Origin: Microbacterium schleiferi
Lineage (GTDB): Bacteria; Actinomycetota; Actinomycetes; Actinomycetales; Microbacteriaceae
Direction: 5' to 3'
Length of the DNA: 64,000 nucleotides
NCBI RefSeq assembly: GCF_015565955.1
Contig: NZ_CP064760.1
Span: forward strand, 2,046,001 to 2,110,000
Made by a program: the position numbers and the translations under genes. The notes under the pieces are model-generated. The model saw only the letters and a program-made list of their open reading frames with translations. It had not been told where the DNA came from and made no database searches. Below are positions 9,127-16,001 of this stretch, piece after piece. Every line of letters starts with the position of its first letter. The stretch's first letter is position 1.

Positions 9127-10035
9127 ATGAACACGCGTTGGAAGAGCTTTATTGCCGTGGCTGTTGTGCCGGTGCTGGCATTCGGCGTTGCTGGTTGCGC
9201 CCAGCCCGAGGAACCTTCCTCCGCTGCGTCAGAGCCTGCCGACGTCACAGCTGCGCCCCAACAGAAACCCACACTTGACGACTTTGGCGATTACCTCTCC
9301 TACTCGGAAGAGGTTGACGGGGACTCCTACTACGGCTTCCTCGCCAAGGATGGGCTGGTGGAAACCGCAGATGGTTCCTACTATCGGTGGTTCGTCCCCA
9401 CGCAAGAGAACTCGTCTGGCGTGTACGACAGCTGGGGAACGGACCTGGGGGTTTTCACAGACAACGGCTGGACCGATCAGCAGATCGTGGCAGCGAAGCA
9501 ACTCGCCTTCCAGATGGCGACCCTCGCTTTTGACTCCGACGCTGCCGACCGCACATTCAGCGATAGTGAACGAGCGGAATGGGTGAATACGGTCGCAGCC
9601 AGTCTCCCCATGTCTGATGAGATCAAGGGGCTGCTCTCCCAACCAGACAACCAAGTTGTCATCGAAGGCTACGCCGATGGCCTCGGGCAACTACCGCAGC
9701 TCCTTCACGACGGAGGACCACGTTCGGTAACGCGCAACTTCGGCAACTACCTGACGCCGACCGATTTCAAGCTGGTTCAGAACGACGCGGGTACCGTCTT
9801 CGGGAACGCTTCTTTCCGCATGGATGTGTCGTATCGGGTGTCTGACGAGGCTATGGCGGCGTACCTGGAAGCGATCGGTTCGTCCAACATCCCCGAGGAC
9901 ATCCTCGGTGATGGCACGGGCACGAACCTGCTTCATGTGCGCGGCACGTACGAGGTCGGCGTCCAGAACCAGCCTGACGGTTCAGTCCGGATCGTCGGGC
10001 TTGAAGACAAATACGAGATCTCCACCGACTACTGA
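9127..10035 (+). CDS. Lipoprotein of unknown family, tandem copy 2
   Basis: A 302-residue paralogue of the preceding gene, aligned over its whole length. It starts MNTRWKSF, has the lipobox GVAGC, and shares KDGLVETADGSYYRWFVP, FSDSERAEWV, IPEDILGDGTGTNLLHVRGTYEVG and KYEISTDY. The two genes are 121 bases apart, and both 5' and 3' flanks are repeated, so a unit of about 1.03 kb has been duplicated. The start of a third unit follows this gene and is cut off near 10066. Function unknown; the strong conservation of the C-terminal half suggests it carries the activity. Confidence 0.75.
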   Translation: MNTRWKSFIAVAVVPVLAFGVAGCAQPEEPSSAASEPADVTAAPQQKPTLDDFGDYLSYSEEVDGDSYYGFLAKDGLVETADGSYYRWFVPTQENSSGVYDSWGTDLGVFTDNGWTDQQIVAAKQLAFQMATLAFDSDAADRTFSDSERAEWVNTVAASLPMSDEIKGLLSQPDNQVVIEGYADGLGQLPQLLHDGGPRSVTRNFGNYLTPTDFKLVQNDAGTVFGNASFRMDVSYRVSDEAMAAYLEAIGSSNIPEDILGDGTGTNLLHVRGTYEVGVQNQPDGSVRIVGLEDKYEISTDY

Positions 10036-10069
10036 CCGGGACGCCCCGATGTGCGTGTGCGATTGAGGA

Positions 10070-11236
10070 TTGGAAACGCACACACGAGCGTCCCCCACCA
10101 GGTCATCTCTCGCGCCCGACGCCGCACCCACCGAAGACACCTCCGACGGGCACGGACACATCGCCACCGCAGCCGAGGTGGAAGAGCCACCGCTCGCCCT
10201 CATATCCGTAGACGGTGACGGCAACGTCGGCATGCTCGACCTGCTATCGGAGGAAGCCACAGATCTCGGATCCGTCGAGAAGCCGCGTGCACTGGCGACC
10301 GATGGCCGATATGCCTTTGTCAGCACCACGGACGGAGTCCAGATCGTTGACTCCGCCCGGTGGAGCTGGAATCACGGCGACCACTTTCACTACTACCTGG
10401 GTGCCCCGCAGATCTCCGGAACGGTCCCCGGGTCAGGTCCGGTCACCGTCACCTGGGGGATGCTCGCCACTGCGGGCTCCACCGCGATGCACTTCGAGGG
10501 ATCCGGCGAAGCCGTTCTGCTCGATAACCGCGCCCTCGGTGAAGGGGAGATCGTCGAGCGCTTCCGGGTGGACGCCGCGGCAGGGGCCGTCGTCGTCCCT
10601 CTCGGCGAGGGAGCAATTATCAGCGACGGGGACACGCTGGCGGCGTACGACTCCACGGGCACGAAGACCGGGCTGTCTGCGGTGTGCACCGAACCGGCGG
10701 GAGCGATCACGACGGTCGTCGGGCTCGTGATCGGCTGCGCCGAGGGTGCCGTTCTGGTCGGCGGAGACGACGAGACCGCCGAGTTCACGCTCATTGCCTA
10801 CCCGGACGATCTCGAGGCCCCTCGCGTACGTGAATTCGACGCCCGAAAGGGACGTCCGACGGTGGCAGGACTGACCGGTTCGTCAGGATTCTGGCTGCTC
10901 GACACTCGCGAGAAGTCGTGGACGTATGTCGCGACAGAAGACACACCGGTGCGCGTGAGCGCGGTCGACGACAAAGACGGTCACGTTGTCACGCTGGATG
11001 CCGACGGCCGCGTGCGGGTCTACGCTGCAGCAACCGGCGAAGAGATGGCTGTCACAGACACGCTCGTCGACCAACCTGGCGAGGGGACAGCGCTGGCAGT
11101 CGATGGCCAGCGCGCATACGTCAACGATGCAGTGGCCGGTGTGGTCTACGAGATCGACTACGCCGACGGAGCCCGCGTGGCCCGCTCTCTTGATACATCA
11201 ACGCTCCCTCTGTACATCGCGGAGGTGGGACGATGA
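10070..11236 (+). CDS. AztD-like zinc-binding propeller protein, probably 5' truncated
   Basis: A 388-residue beta-propeller-like protein with a His-rich loop (WNHGDHFHYYLG) matching the zinc site of AztD-type metallochaperones, which hand zinc to the AztC binding protein. AztD is exported, yet this frame opens with TTG and a Pro/Ser-rich stretch with no signal peptide. The start falls just after the third, broken copy of the lipoprotein repeat unit, so the 5' end was probably lost by recombination there. Its TGA overlaps the ATG of the AztC-like gene. It may be non-functional if not exported. Confidence 0.65.
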   Translation: METHTRASPTRSSLAPDAAPTEDTSDGHGHIATAAEVEEPPLALISVDGDGNVGMLDLLSEEATDLGSVEKPRALATDGRYAFVSTTDGVQIVDSARWSWNHGDHFHYYLGAPQISGTVPGSGPVTVTWGMLATAGSTAMHFEGSGEAVLLDNRALGEGEIVERFRVDAAAGAVVVPLGEGAIISDGDTLAAYDSTGTKTGLSAVCTEPAGAITTVVGLVIGCAEGAVLVGGDDETAEFTLIAYPDDLEAPRVREFDARKGRPTVAGLTGSSGFWLLDTREKSWTYVATEDTPVRVSAVDDKDGHVVTLDADGRVRVYAAATGEEMAVTDTLVDQPGEGTALAVDGQRAYVNDAVAGVVYEIDYADGARVARSLDTSTLPLYIAEVGR

Positions 11237-12150
11237 TGCCGTCACGCGCGCTCGCCATGGCTGGTGCCGCTCTGGCAGCACTCGCCCTCGCGGGTTGCAC
11301 CCCAAGCGCGGTGGACATCCGGCCCCACGTCGTCGTCACGACCAACATCCTTGGCGACGTCGTGGCGGAGATCGCGGGCGACCAGGCAGAGGTCATCAAG
11401 CTCATGAAGCCGAACGCCGACCCGCATTCGTTCGAGATATCTGCGCAGCAGGCGGCAGCGATGGAACACGCTGACCTCCTCGTCGCGAACGGGCTGGGCC
11501 TCGAGGAAGGGCTGCAGCAGCACGTCGACCGGGCGCGTTCGGCAGGGGTAGCGATGGTCGTCGCCGGTGAGGTCATCGAGGTGCTTGACTATGCCTCCGG
11601 AGAAACCGCCGGGGTGCCTGATCCGCACTTCTGGACAGACCCGGCGCGTGTGGTCGACGTGGTCGAGGCAGTCGAAGCGGCGCTGATCGAGGTCGACGGC
11701 GTCGACGCGGCGGCCGTTGGAGCGAACGCGGATGCCTACCTCGCCGAGCTCGGCGAGCTCGACCACGAGATGGTCTCAGCTTTCGCTGCCATCCCGGCCG
11801 CTCAGCGCGCTCTCGTCACGAATCATCATGTCTTCGGCTACCTCGCCGACCGGTTCGACTTCGAGATCGTCGGCACCGTCATCCCCGGCGGGACGACCCT
11901 TGCGGCGCCGAGTGCGGCAGACCTCCGCGACCTGGCGAACGCAATCGAGACCGCCGGCGCGCCGACGATCTTCGCCGAGTCTTCGCAGCCAGACCGGCTC
12001 GTTCAGGTTCTGGCGCGCGAGGTCGGCCTCGACGTCGACGTCGTCGAGCTGTTCACCGAGTCCCTCACCGACCCCGGCGAAGGCGCCGACACCTACCTCG
12101 CGATGATGCGCGAGAACACTGCGCGCATCTCCGACGGCCTCACTCGCTGA
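11233..12150 (+). CDS. AztC/ZnuA-like zinc-binding lipoprotein
   Basis: A 305-residue metal-binding solute receptor of the ZnuA/TroA family. Lipoprotein signal ends ALAGC (Cys about 22). Ligand motifs are in order: NADPHSFEIS (His), VPDPHFWTDP (His), LVTNHHVFGYLADRF (His) and IFAESSQPDRL (acidic). The long His-rich loop of classical ZnuA is missing, as in AztC proteins that receive zinc from AztD. It overlaps the upstream AztD-like gene (ATGA), and a second AztD-like gene follows. No permease or ATPase gene is nearby, so it would need a transporter encoded elsewhere. Confidence 0.85.
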   Translation: MMPSRALAMAGAALAALALAGCTPSAVDIRPHVVVTTNILGDVVAEIAGDQAEVIKLMKPNADPHSFEISAQQAAAMEHADLLVANGLGLEEGLQQHVDRARSAGVAMVVAGEVIEVLDYASGETAGVPDPHFWTDPARVVDVVEAVEAALIEVDGVDAAAVGANADAYLAELGELDHEMVSAFAAIPAAQRALVTNHHVFGYLADRFDFEIVGTVIPGGTTLAAPSAADLRDLANAIETAGAPTIFAESSQPDRLVQVLAREVGLDVDVVELFTESLTDPGEGADTYLAMMRENTARISDGLTR

Positions 12151-12172
12151 GGCAACAATGAAAGGAAACACC

Positions 12173-13150
12173 ATGACACAGCACAAGCGCCGCGTCGCCT
12201 TCGCCGCGACCGTGGCAGGCATCTCGCTGCTCGCGGCGGGATGCGCGAGCGGAACGACCGAGAGTCCTCGCGAATCGGATGCGTCGAGCAACTCCGTCGA
12301 TGCGGCTGAAGGACGCATCGCGGTCGGCTATGAGGGCGGCGTCGCCGTCCTCGATCCGGAGACCCTCGAAGTCGTCGGAGAATTCGCATCGGAGGACTTC
12401 GTCCGCCTCAACGCGTTCGGCGACGGCCGCACCGTCGCCGTGACCACCTCCGAGGGCTTCCAGATCCTCGACACGGCCGAGCCTGCCCTCACCGATCTCG
12501 TCTTCGACGCGACGGCCGCTGGCCACGTGGTCATCCACGGGGGAAAGACCGTCCTGTTCGACGACGGAACGGGAACAACGACCATCGTCGACACCGATGC
12601 CTTCGCGGACGGATACGGTTCGCTCCCCGAGGCGACCGCTTACACGTCCGACGCGCCCCACCACGGCGTGTCGATCGTCCTCGAAGACGGCCTGCTTCTT
12701 ACAACCGTCGGTGATGAGAACGGCCGTACCGTCATCGTCGGTGACTACAAGAACGATCCCGATGACGAGAGCTACCTCTTGAACGCGGTCGCTCTCATCG
12801 ACACTGCCGCGCACAGCTACGAGGTCATCGACCTCCCCGACGAGGTGCAGTACACCTGGCGCGACGTCGCTCGCGGCCCCGGCGACCGTGCCTACATCCT
12901 CTCGACGGACGGCCAGATCCATGTGCTCGACCCCGAGACCGGAGAGATCACCGACGCGTATCCGGTCATCGAGGCATGGGAGGGTCCCGCCGAATGGCAG
13001 AACCCTCACCCGGCCATCAAGGTCGACGGCACCATCGCGTATGTCACCGAGCCGGCGAAGAACTCGATTCACGCGATCGACCTGACCACTGGCGAGGTCC
13101 TCTCCAGCGTCGAGCTCGACCACACCCCGAACGAGATCGCGATCAGCTGA
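12173..13150 (+). CDS. Second AztD-like zinc-binding lipoprotein
   Basis: A 325-residue lipoprotein (signal ending LLAAGC) with repeated propeller blades such as VAVLDPETLEVVGEF and IHVLDPETGEITDAY, and the His pair in TSDAPHHGVSIVLEDG. It resembles the AztD zinc chaperone family but is shorter and less His-rich than the upstream relative. AAAGGA lies six bases before the ATG at 12173; an earlier in-frame ATG at 12158 is less likely. It is the third gene of the zinc-binding set, followed by a strong hairpin. Confidence 0.75.
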   Translation: MTQHKRRVAFAATVAGISLLAAGCASGTTESPRESDASSNSVDAAEGRIAVGYEGGVAVLDPETLEVVGEFASEDFVRLNAFGDGRTVAVTTSEGFQILDTAEPALTDLVFDATAAGHVVIHGGKTVLFDDGTGTTTIVDTDAFADGYGSLPEATAYTSDAPHHGVSIVLEDGLLLTTVGDENGRTVIVGDYKNDPDDESYLLNAVALIDTAAHSYEVIDLPDEVQYTWRDVARGPGDRAYILSTDGQIHVLDPETGEITDAYPVIEAWEGPAEWQNPHPAIKVDGTIAYVTEPAKNSIHAIDLTTGEVLSSVELDHTPNEIAIS

Positions 13151-13171
13151 TCTCGTTCGACTCATGAGACA

Positions 13172-13212
13172 GGCACCGGTGCGGAACCCTCGGGGGGATC
13201 CGCACCGGTGCC
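13172..13212. terminator. Perfect 14-bp stem hairpin after the zinc set
   Basis: GGCACCGGTGCGGA (13172-13185) pairs perfectly with 13199-13212 around a 13-base loop. It lies between the AztD-like gene and the Fur-type regulator. There is no long T run. It may end the zinc operon, or act as a regulatory hairpin before the regulator. Confidence 0.6.
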
Positions 13213-13252
13213 CTCGTCCCCCGTCGACGTTTCCCGTGTGCAAGGAGGCACC

Positions 13253-13744
13253 GTGACCGAATCCACGAGCGATCAGGCACCCACTCGGGAGAGCGCGAAA
13301 CGGGAGACGGTACGCGAGGCCCTCGCCCGGGCCGACGGGTTCGTCTCAGCCCAGCAGCTACACCTGCAGATCACGCGCCATGGCGAGTCCATCGGGCTTG
13401 CCACCGTCTACCGGCATCTCGGGTCTCTCGCAGACATGGGCGAGGCTGACACGGTAACGGTGAGCGCTGGCCAGCTCTTTCGCACGTGCCACAGGCCGAA
13501 GGACCATCATCATCACCTCATCTGCGAGGCGTGCGGAAACGCGGCCGATATCGACCCTCCCGATGAGGACTGGATCCGTGCGGCCGCCGTTGAGCACGGC
13601 TTCACGGTCACCCATCACCGCATCGAGGTATTCGGCCGATGCCGCGAGTGCGGGAAATCCGACAGTGTGACAGCGGCTTCGGCATCCATCTTCTGTGTGC
13701 CGTGGTGGAGATGGGGGGAATCGAATGAGGCTTGGGGCATGTGA
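13253..13744 (+). CDS. Fur family regulator (Zur-like), 3' end replaced by att sequence
   Basis: A 163-residue Fur-type repressor: winged helix (FVSAQQLHLQITRHGESIGLATVYRHL), the metal site CHRPKDHHHHLICEAC and the second structural zinc pair CRECG. The neighbouring zinc genes suggest Zur. The start GTG has AAGGAGG six bases before it. From residue 136 onward (SDSVTAASAS... to the stop) the protein is encoded by the 67-bp ssrA att repeat and the bases beyond it, so the natural C-terminus was lost when the island formed. The core domains are complete and may still work. Confidence 0.85.
   Translation: MTESTSDQAPTRESAKRETVREALARADGFVSAQQLHLQITRHGESIGLATVYRHLGSLADMGEADTVTVSAGQLFRTCHRPKDHHHHLICEACGNAADIDPPDEDWIRAAAVEHGFTVTHHRIEVFGRCRECGKSDSVTAASASIFCVPWWRWGESNEAWGM
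13656..13722. repeat. 67-bp direct repeat with ssrA 3' end (inner att copy)
   Basis: Identical to 6929-6995. It keeps three more bases of the tmRNA T-loop (TTC before GATTCC on the minus strand). It lies within the 3' end of the Fur-type gene and separates island 1 from island 2. Confidence 0.85.
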
Positions 13745-13822
13745 ACGACCCGCATTCGGCGCCGAAAACCGCTGAATCCTGCGGCTGTCGAGGGCATGCG
13801 CCGACAGGAACATGCAAGAAGA

Positions 13823-13864
13823 ATCGCCCACATTCATGGCAAATGCGGGCGATATGTGGGCGAT
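13823..13864. repeat. Arm-type integrase repeats, left end of island 2
   Basis: TGCGGGCGAT (13844-13853) and TGTGGGCGAT (13855-13864) repeat with an 11-bp period. An inverted copy is at 13823-13832. The same motif with the same period occurs at 36100-36120 next to the integrase gene, as expected for arm-binding sites of a tyrosine integrase. The rest of 13745-14011 holds no convincing gene. Confidence 0.6.
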
Positions 13865-14011
13865 CCGACGGAGGAGATTCTCAACATCGAATCGATGGAG
13901 ATCGGGGAGTTGACCAAGGCCGCAAACGCCGCCGCGTGGCTGATCCCCGGCTTCAGTCAAGGCTACGCCGCTCGCGCTCGCGAATCCATCCGAGTCGCAG
14001 CGACGCGGGAA

Positions 14012-14635
14012 TCACATGCCGATCGAGGGGCCGGAACGCGAGGGGCTCGAGCCCGGCACCCGGTGTGGCCCCGTCATCCGTCGCTGCTCGTCCTGCTGCA
14101 TGCGGTTGTAGGTCTCACGGGTGATCAGATCTGCAGCCAGCCCCTGCTGGCGCGCCCGAGCCATCATCCGGGTCGCAGTGCTGACGCTCACGTTGAGGTA
14201 GTCCGAGACGAACTTGAGCGGAGCGAGATTGATGGTGGATGCAATCCGGTACAGGACGATCGCCTGGTCGCGAGCCTCGGTCGGCGTGCGATCGCTGTGT
14301 GCCCTCACGTCTGCGAGATAGGACGACAGCGGCTGGAACTCGCCGCCCTCTCGTGCGACCGTGACAATCCGGAACGCGGATGCCGCGACGAGCCACTGGA
14401 CCCGCGCTTCGCGCAGCACCTGCGCCGTGACCTCATCGCCCTCGCCGACGCGGTCGACACGAACTGTCGCGGCTACCGCGCGACGCAGGGCGTGGTCGTA
14501 TTCGCCGTGGAGTCGGATGGCGCCAGGCACGCCGGGCTCACCCGTCACGATGACGTCCCAGGCAGTCGGGATGCTGATGCCATCGCCTACCTCGACTCGC
14601 TCGGGCGCGATCGACTCGACGACAAGTTCGGTCAT
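14012..14635 (-). CDS. Helix-turn-helix protein of unknown family
   Basis: A 207-residue protein. The N-terminal half is predicted alpha/beta without known motifs. The C-terminal half has a helix-turn-helix-like segment (LKFVSDYLNVSVSTATRMMARAR) and a charged tail. It is divergent from a short excisionase-like gene, and three copies of GTCRCGCAYTGC lie between the two starts, so it is probably the local repressor. The start MTELVVES at 14635 was chosen over a longer frame to 14743, which would run through the operator region. Confidence 0.65.
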   Translation of the reverse strand: MTELVVESIAPERVEVGDGISIPTAWDVIVTGEPGVPGAIRLHGEYDHALRRAVAATVRVDRVGEGDEVTAQVLREARVQWLVAASAFRIVTVAREGGEFQPLSSYLADVRAHSDRTPTEARDQAIVLYRIASTINLAPLKFVSDYLNVSVSTATRMMARARQQGLAADLITRETYNRMQQDEQRRMTGPHRVPGSSPSRSGPSIGM

Positions 14636-14666
14636 GCGGCGAGTCTGCCATGCGCATTTCTGGAGG

Positions 14667-14746
14667 GCAATGCGTGACGTGAAGAATTCATGTCGCGCAT
14701 TGCTCACTTCGGGTGTACGGTGTGCGCAAGTGCTGTCACGCACTGC
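14667..14746. promoter_or_regulatory. Three operator-like 12-mers between divergent regulators
   Basis: GTCACGCATTGC (14678-14667, minus), GTCGCGCATTGC (14692-14703) and GTCACGCACTGC (14735-14746) fit GTCRCGCAYTGC. They fill the gap between the divergent HTH gene and the excisionase-like gene and are likely binding sites for one of the two products. Confidence 0.55.
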
Positions 14747-14770
14747 GCAAACACCATGGGAGATGGAACG

Positions 14771-14950
14771 ATGAACCAGACATCGACGTCGCTCGCGTTG
14801 ACGATGAAGGCTGCTGCAGAACTCGTCGGCGTGGACTACCGCACGATCAAGCTCGGCATCGACAGCGGGACGATCCCGACTGTCCAGCTGGGCCCCCGGC
14901 GAATGATCCCGAGGGCTGCATTGCTGAGGATCTTCGGCGTCGAGCCCTGA
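14771..14950 (+). CDS. Small MerR-like helix-turn-helix (excisionase-type) protein
   Basis: A 59-residue protein that is almost wholly a winged helix: MKAAAELVGVDYRTIKLGIDSG then TVQLGPRRMIPRAALLRIF, the layout of excisionase/HTH-17 proteins that bend DNA at att sites or activate element genes. GGGAGATGG precedes the ATG. An in-frame ATG at 14756 would add five residues. Its place beside the repressor-like gene at the left end of island 2 fits a role in excision control, although the integrase is at the far end. Confidence 0.7.
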   Translation: MNQTSTSLALTMKAAAELVGVDYRTIKLGIDSGTIPTVQLGPRRMIPRAALLRIFGVEP

Positions 14951-14959
14951 CTACTCGGG

Positions 14960-15889
14960 TCAGCCTTCGCCGGCGAGCATGCTCACGAGAAGAGCGATCA
15001 TCAGTTCCTTCTCTTTCGGGTCGCTCATCGCGACCATGAGCGTGATCGCTGCCAGCGCGTTGTTGGAGATCCGCGCCACGCCGCGCGCGTCATCGAGCAC
15101 CTGGTTACGGGCGAGGAAGTGCACGAACAGCGCCGCCGCGCTGCGCTTGTTCCCGTCGGTGAGCGGGTGGTCCTTCACGACGAGGTAGAGCAGATTCGCC
15201 GCCTTCTCCTGCACCGTCGGGTACAGATCCACTCCCCCGAATCCCTGATAGATCGTCGCCACCACACCGCGCAGCGCGTCGCCCCGTTCGCCGCCGAACA
15301 GCGCGTCGACCGGAAACTCCGCCCCGACTTCGTCAATCACCGCCCGCGCCTCGTCATAAGTCAGCGTCCAGGTCGGCACATCGCCGTCAACAACCGGGAT
15401 CTCGCCCTCGTCGTAGTCGCGGAGCGCGCGCAGGCTCGGCAGATATCTGGCGACGACTTCGGCTACCCCGGCAACGAGCTGATCAGTCGACCGCGACAGA
15501 ACCTTCACAAGCGAGTCGAGCTCCAGGAGCCGGCGCTCGTTGGTCGCGACTCCCTTCAGCATGTATCTCTTGAGCACATCGGTCGACCAGCGGCGGAACT
15601 CCACAGCGCGGGCGGAGTTTGCGCGATACCCGACTGCGAGGACGACGTCGAGGCTGTAGAACGTCACCGGCCTGGCGACCCCAGCAATATGCACTTTTTG
15701 CATATTGCTCTCGGAGTCCACCTCATCCGACCGCAGGATGTTGCGGATGTGGCGCGAGACGCCCGACTGATCGATCCCGAACAGCTGCTCGATGTCAGCC
15801 TGCGACGCCCACACGGCCTCACCCTCCGTGCGCAGCTCGAGGGACACCACACCATCCATGGACTCGAAGATCTCGATCGCCGACGTCAT
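14960..15889 (-). CDS. RhuM-Fic/Doc fusion protein
   Basis: A 309-residue protein. The N-terminal half is the RhuM domain (WASQADIEQLFGIDQSGVSRHI, later YRANSARAVEFRRWSTDVLKRYM). The C-terminal third is a Fic/Doc fold with the active-site motif HPLTDGNKRSAA, which matches HPFxxGNKR apart from Leu for Phe. Fic/Doc proteins transfer phosphate or AMP to target proteins, and Doc is a toxin. RhuM is a DNA-binding-like domain of genomic islands. No separate antitoxin gene is adjacent, so the RhuM part may restrain the Fic part in cis; that is inference. It follows the relaxase, 112 bases downstream on the same strand. Confidence 0.85.
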   Translation of the reverse strand: MTSAIEIFESMDGVVSLELRTEGEAVWASQADIEQLFGIDQSGVSRHIRNILRSDEVDSESNMQKVHIAGVARPVTFYSLDVVLAVGYRANSARAVEFRRWSTDVLKRYMLKGVATNERRLLELDSLVKVLSRSTDQLVAGVAEVVARYLPSLRALRDYDEGEIPVVDGDVPTWTLTYDEARAVIDEVGAEFPVDALFGGERGDALRGVVATIYQGFGGVDLYPTVQEKAANLLYLVVKDHPLTDGNKRSAAALFVHFLARNQVLDDARGVARISNNALAAITLMVAMSDPKEKELMIALLVSMLAGEG

Positions 15890-16001
15890 TCGCCTAGTTC
15901 ACCATGAGCGGCCGACAACGGAGCGCGATCGCACCGGGTCTGTTGCTCCGACGTCTTTCGCGCGGGCGATGGCATCGGTACGCGAGTCAGGACTGCCTCC
16001 G

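Larger units (their letters stand above)
6929..13722. mobile_element. Island 1, flanked by 67-bp ssrA-derived direct repeats
   Basis: Two perfect 67-bp repeats carrying the ssrA 3' end bracket 6.8 kb. The content differs from the flanks: AT-richer lipoprotein genes, a zinc-binding set and a Zur-like regulator. No integrase gene is visible inside, so it was either mobilised by another element's integrase or has lost its own. A 12-bp tandem repeat GGTCAC(A/G)CTATC at 7075-7098 may be a leftover arm-type site. The stretch 6996-7329 holds no convincing gene. Confidence 0.6.

Noticed and set aside
13796..14677. 293-codon plus-strand frame opposite the HTH gene
   Set aside because: Low coding character and overlaps the arm repeats; the minus-strand HTH protein is better supported.
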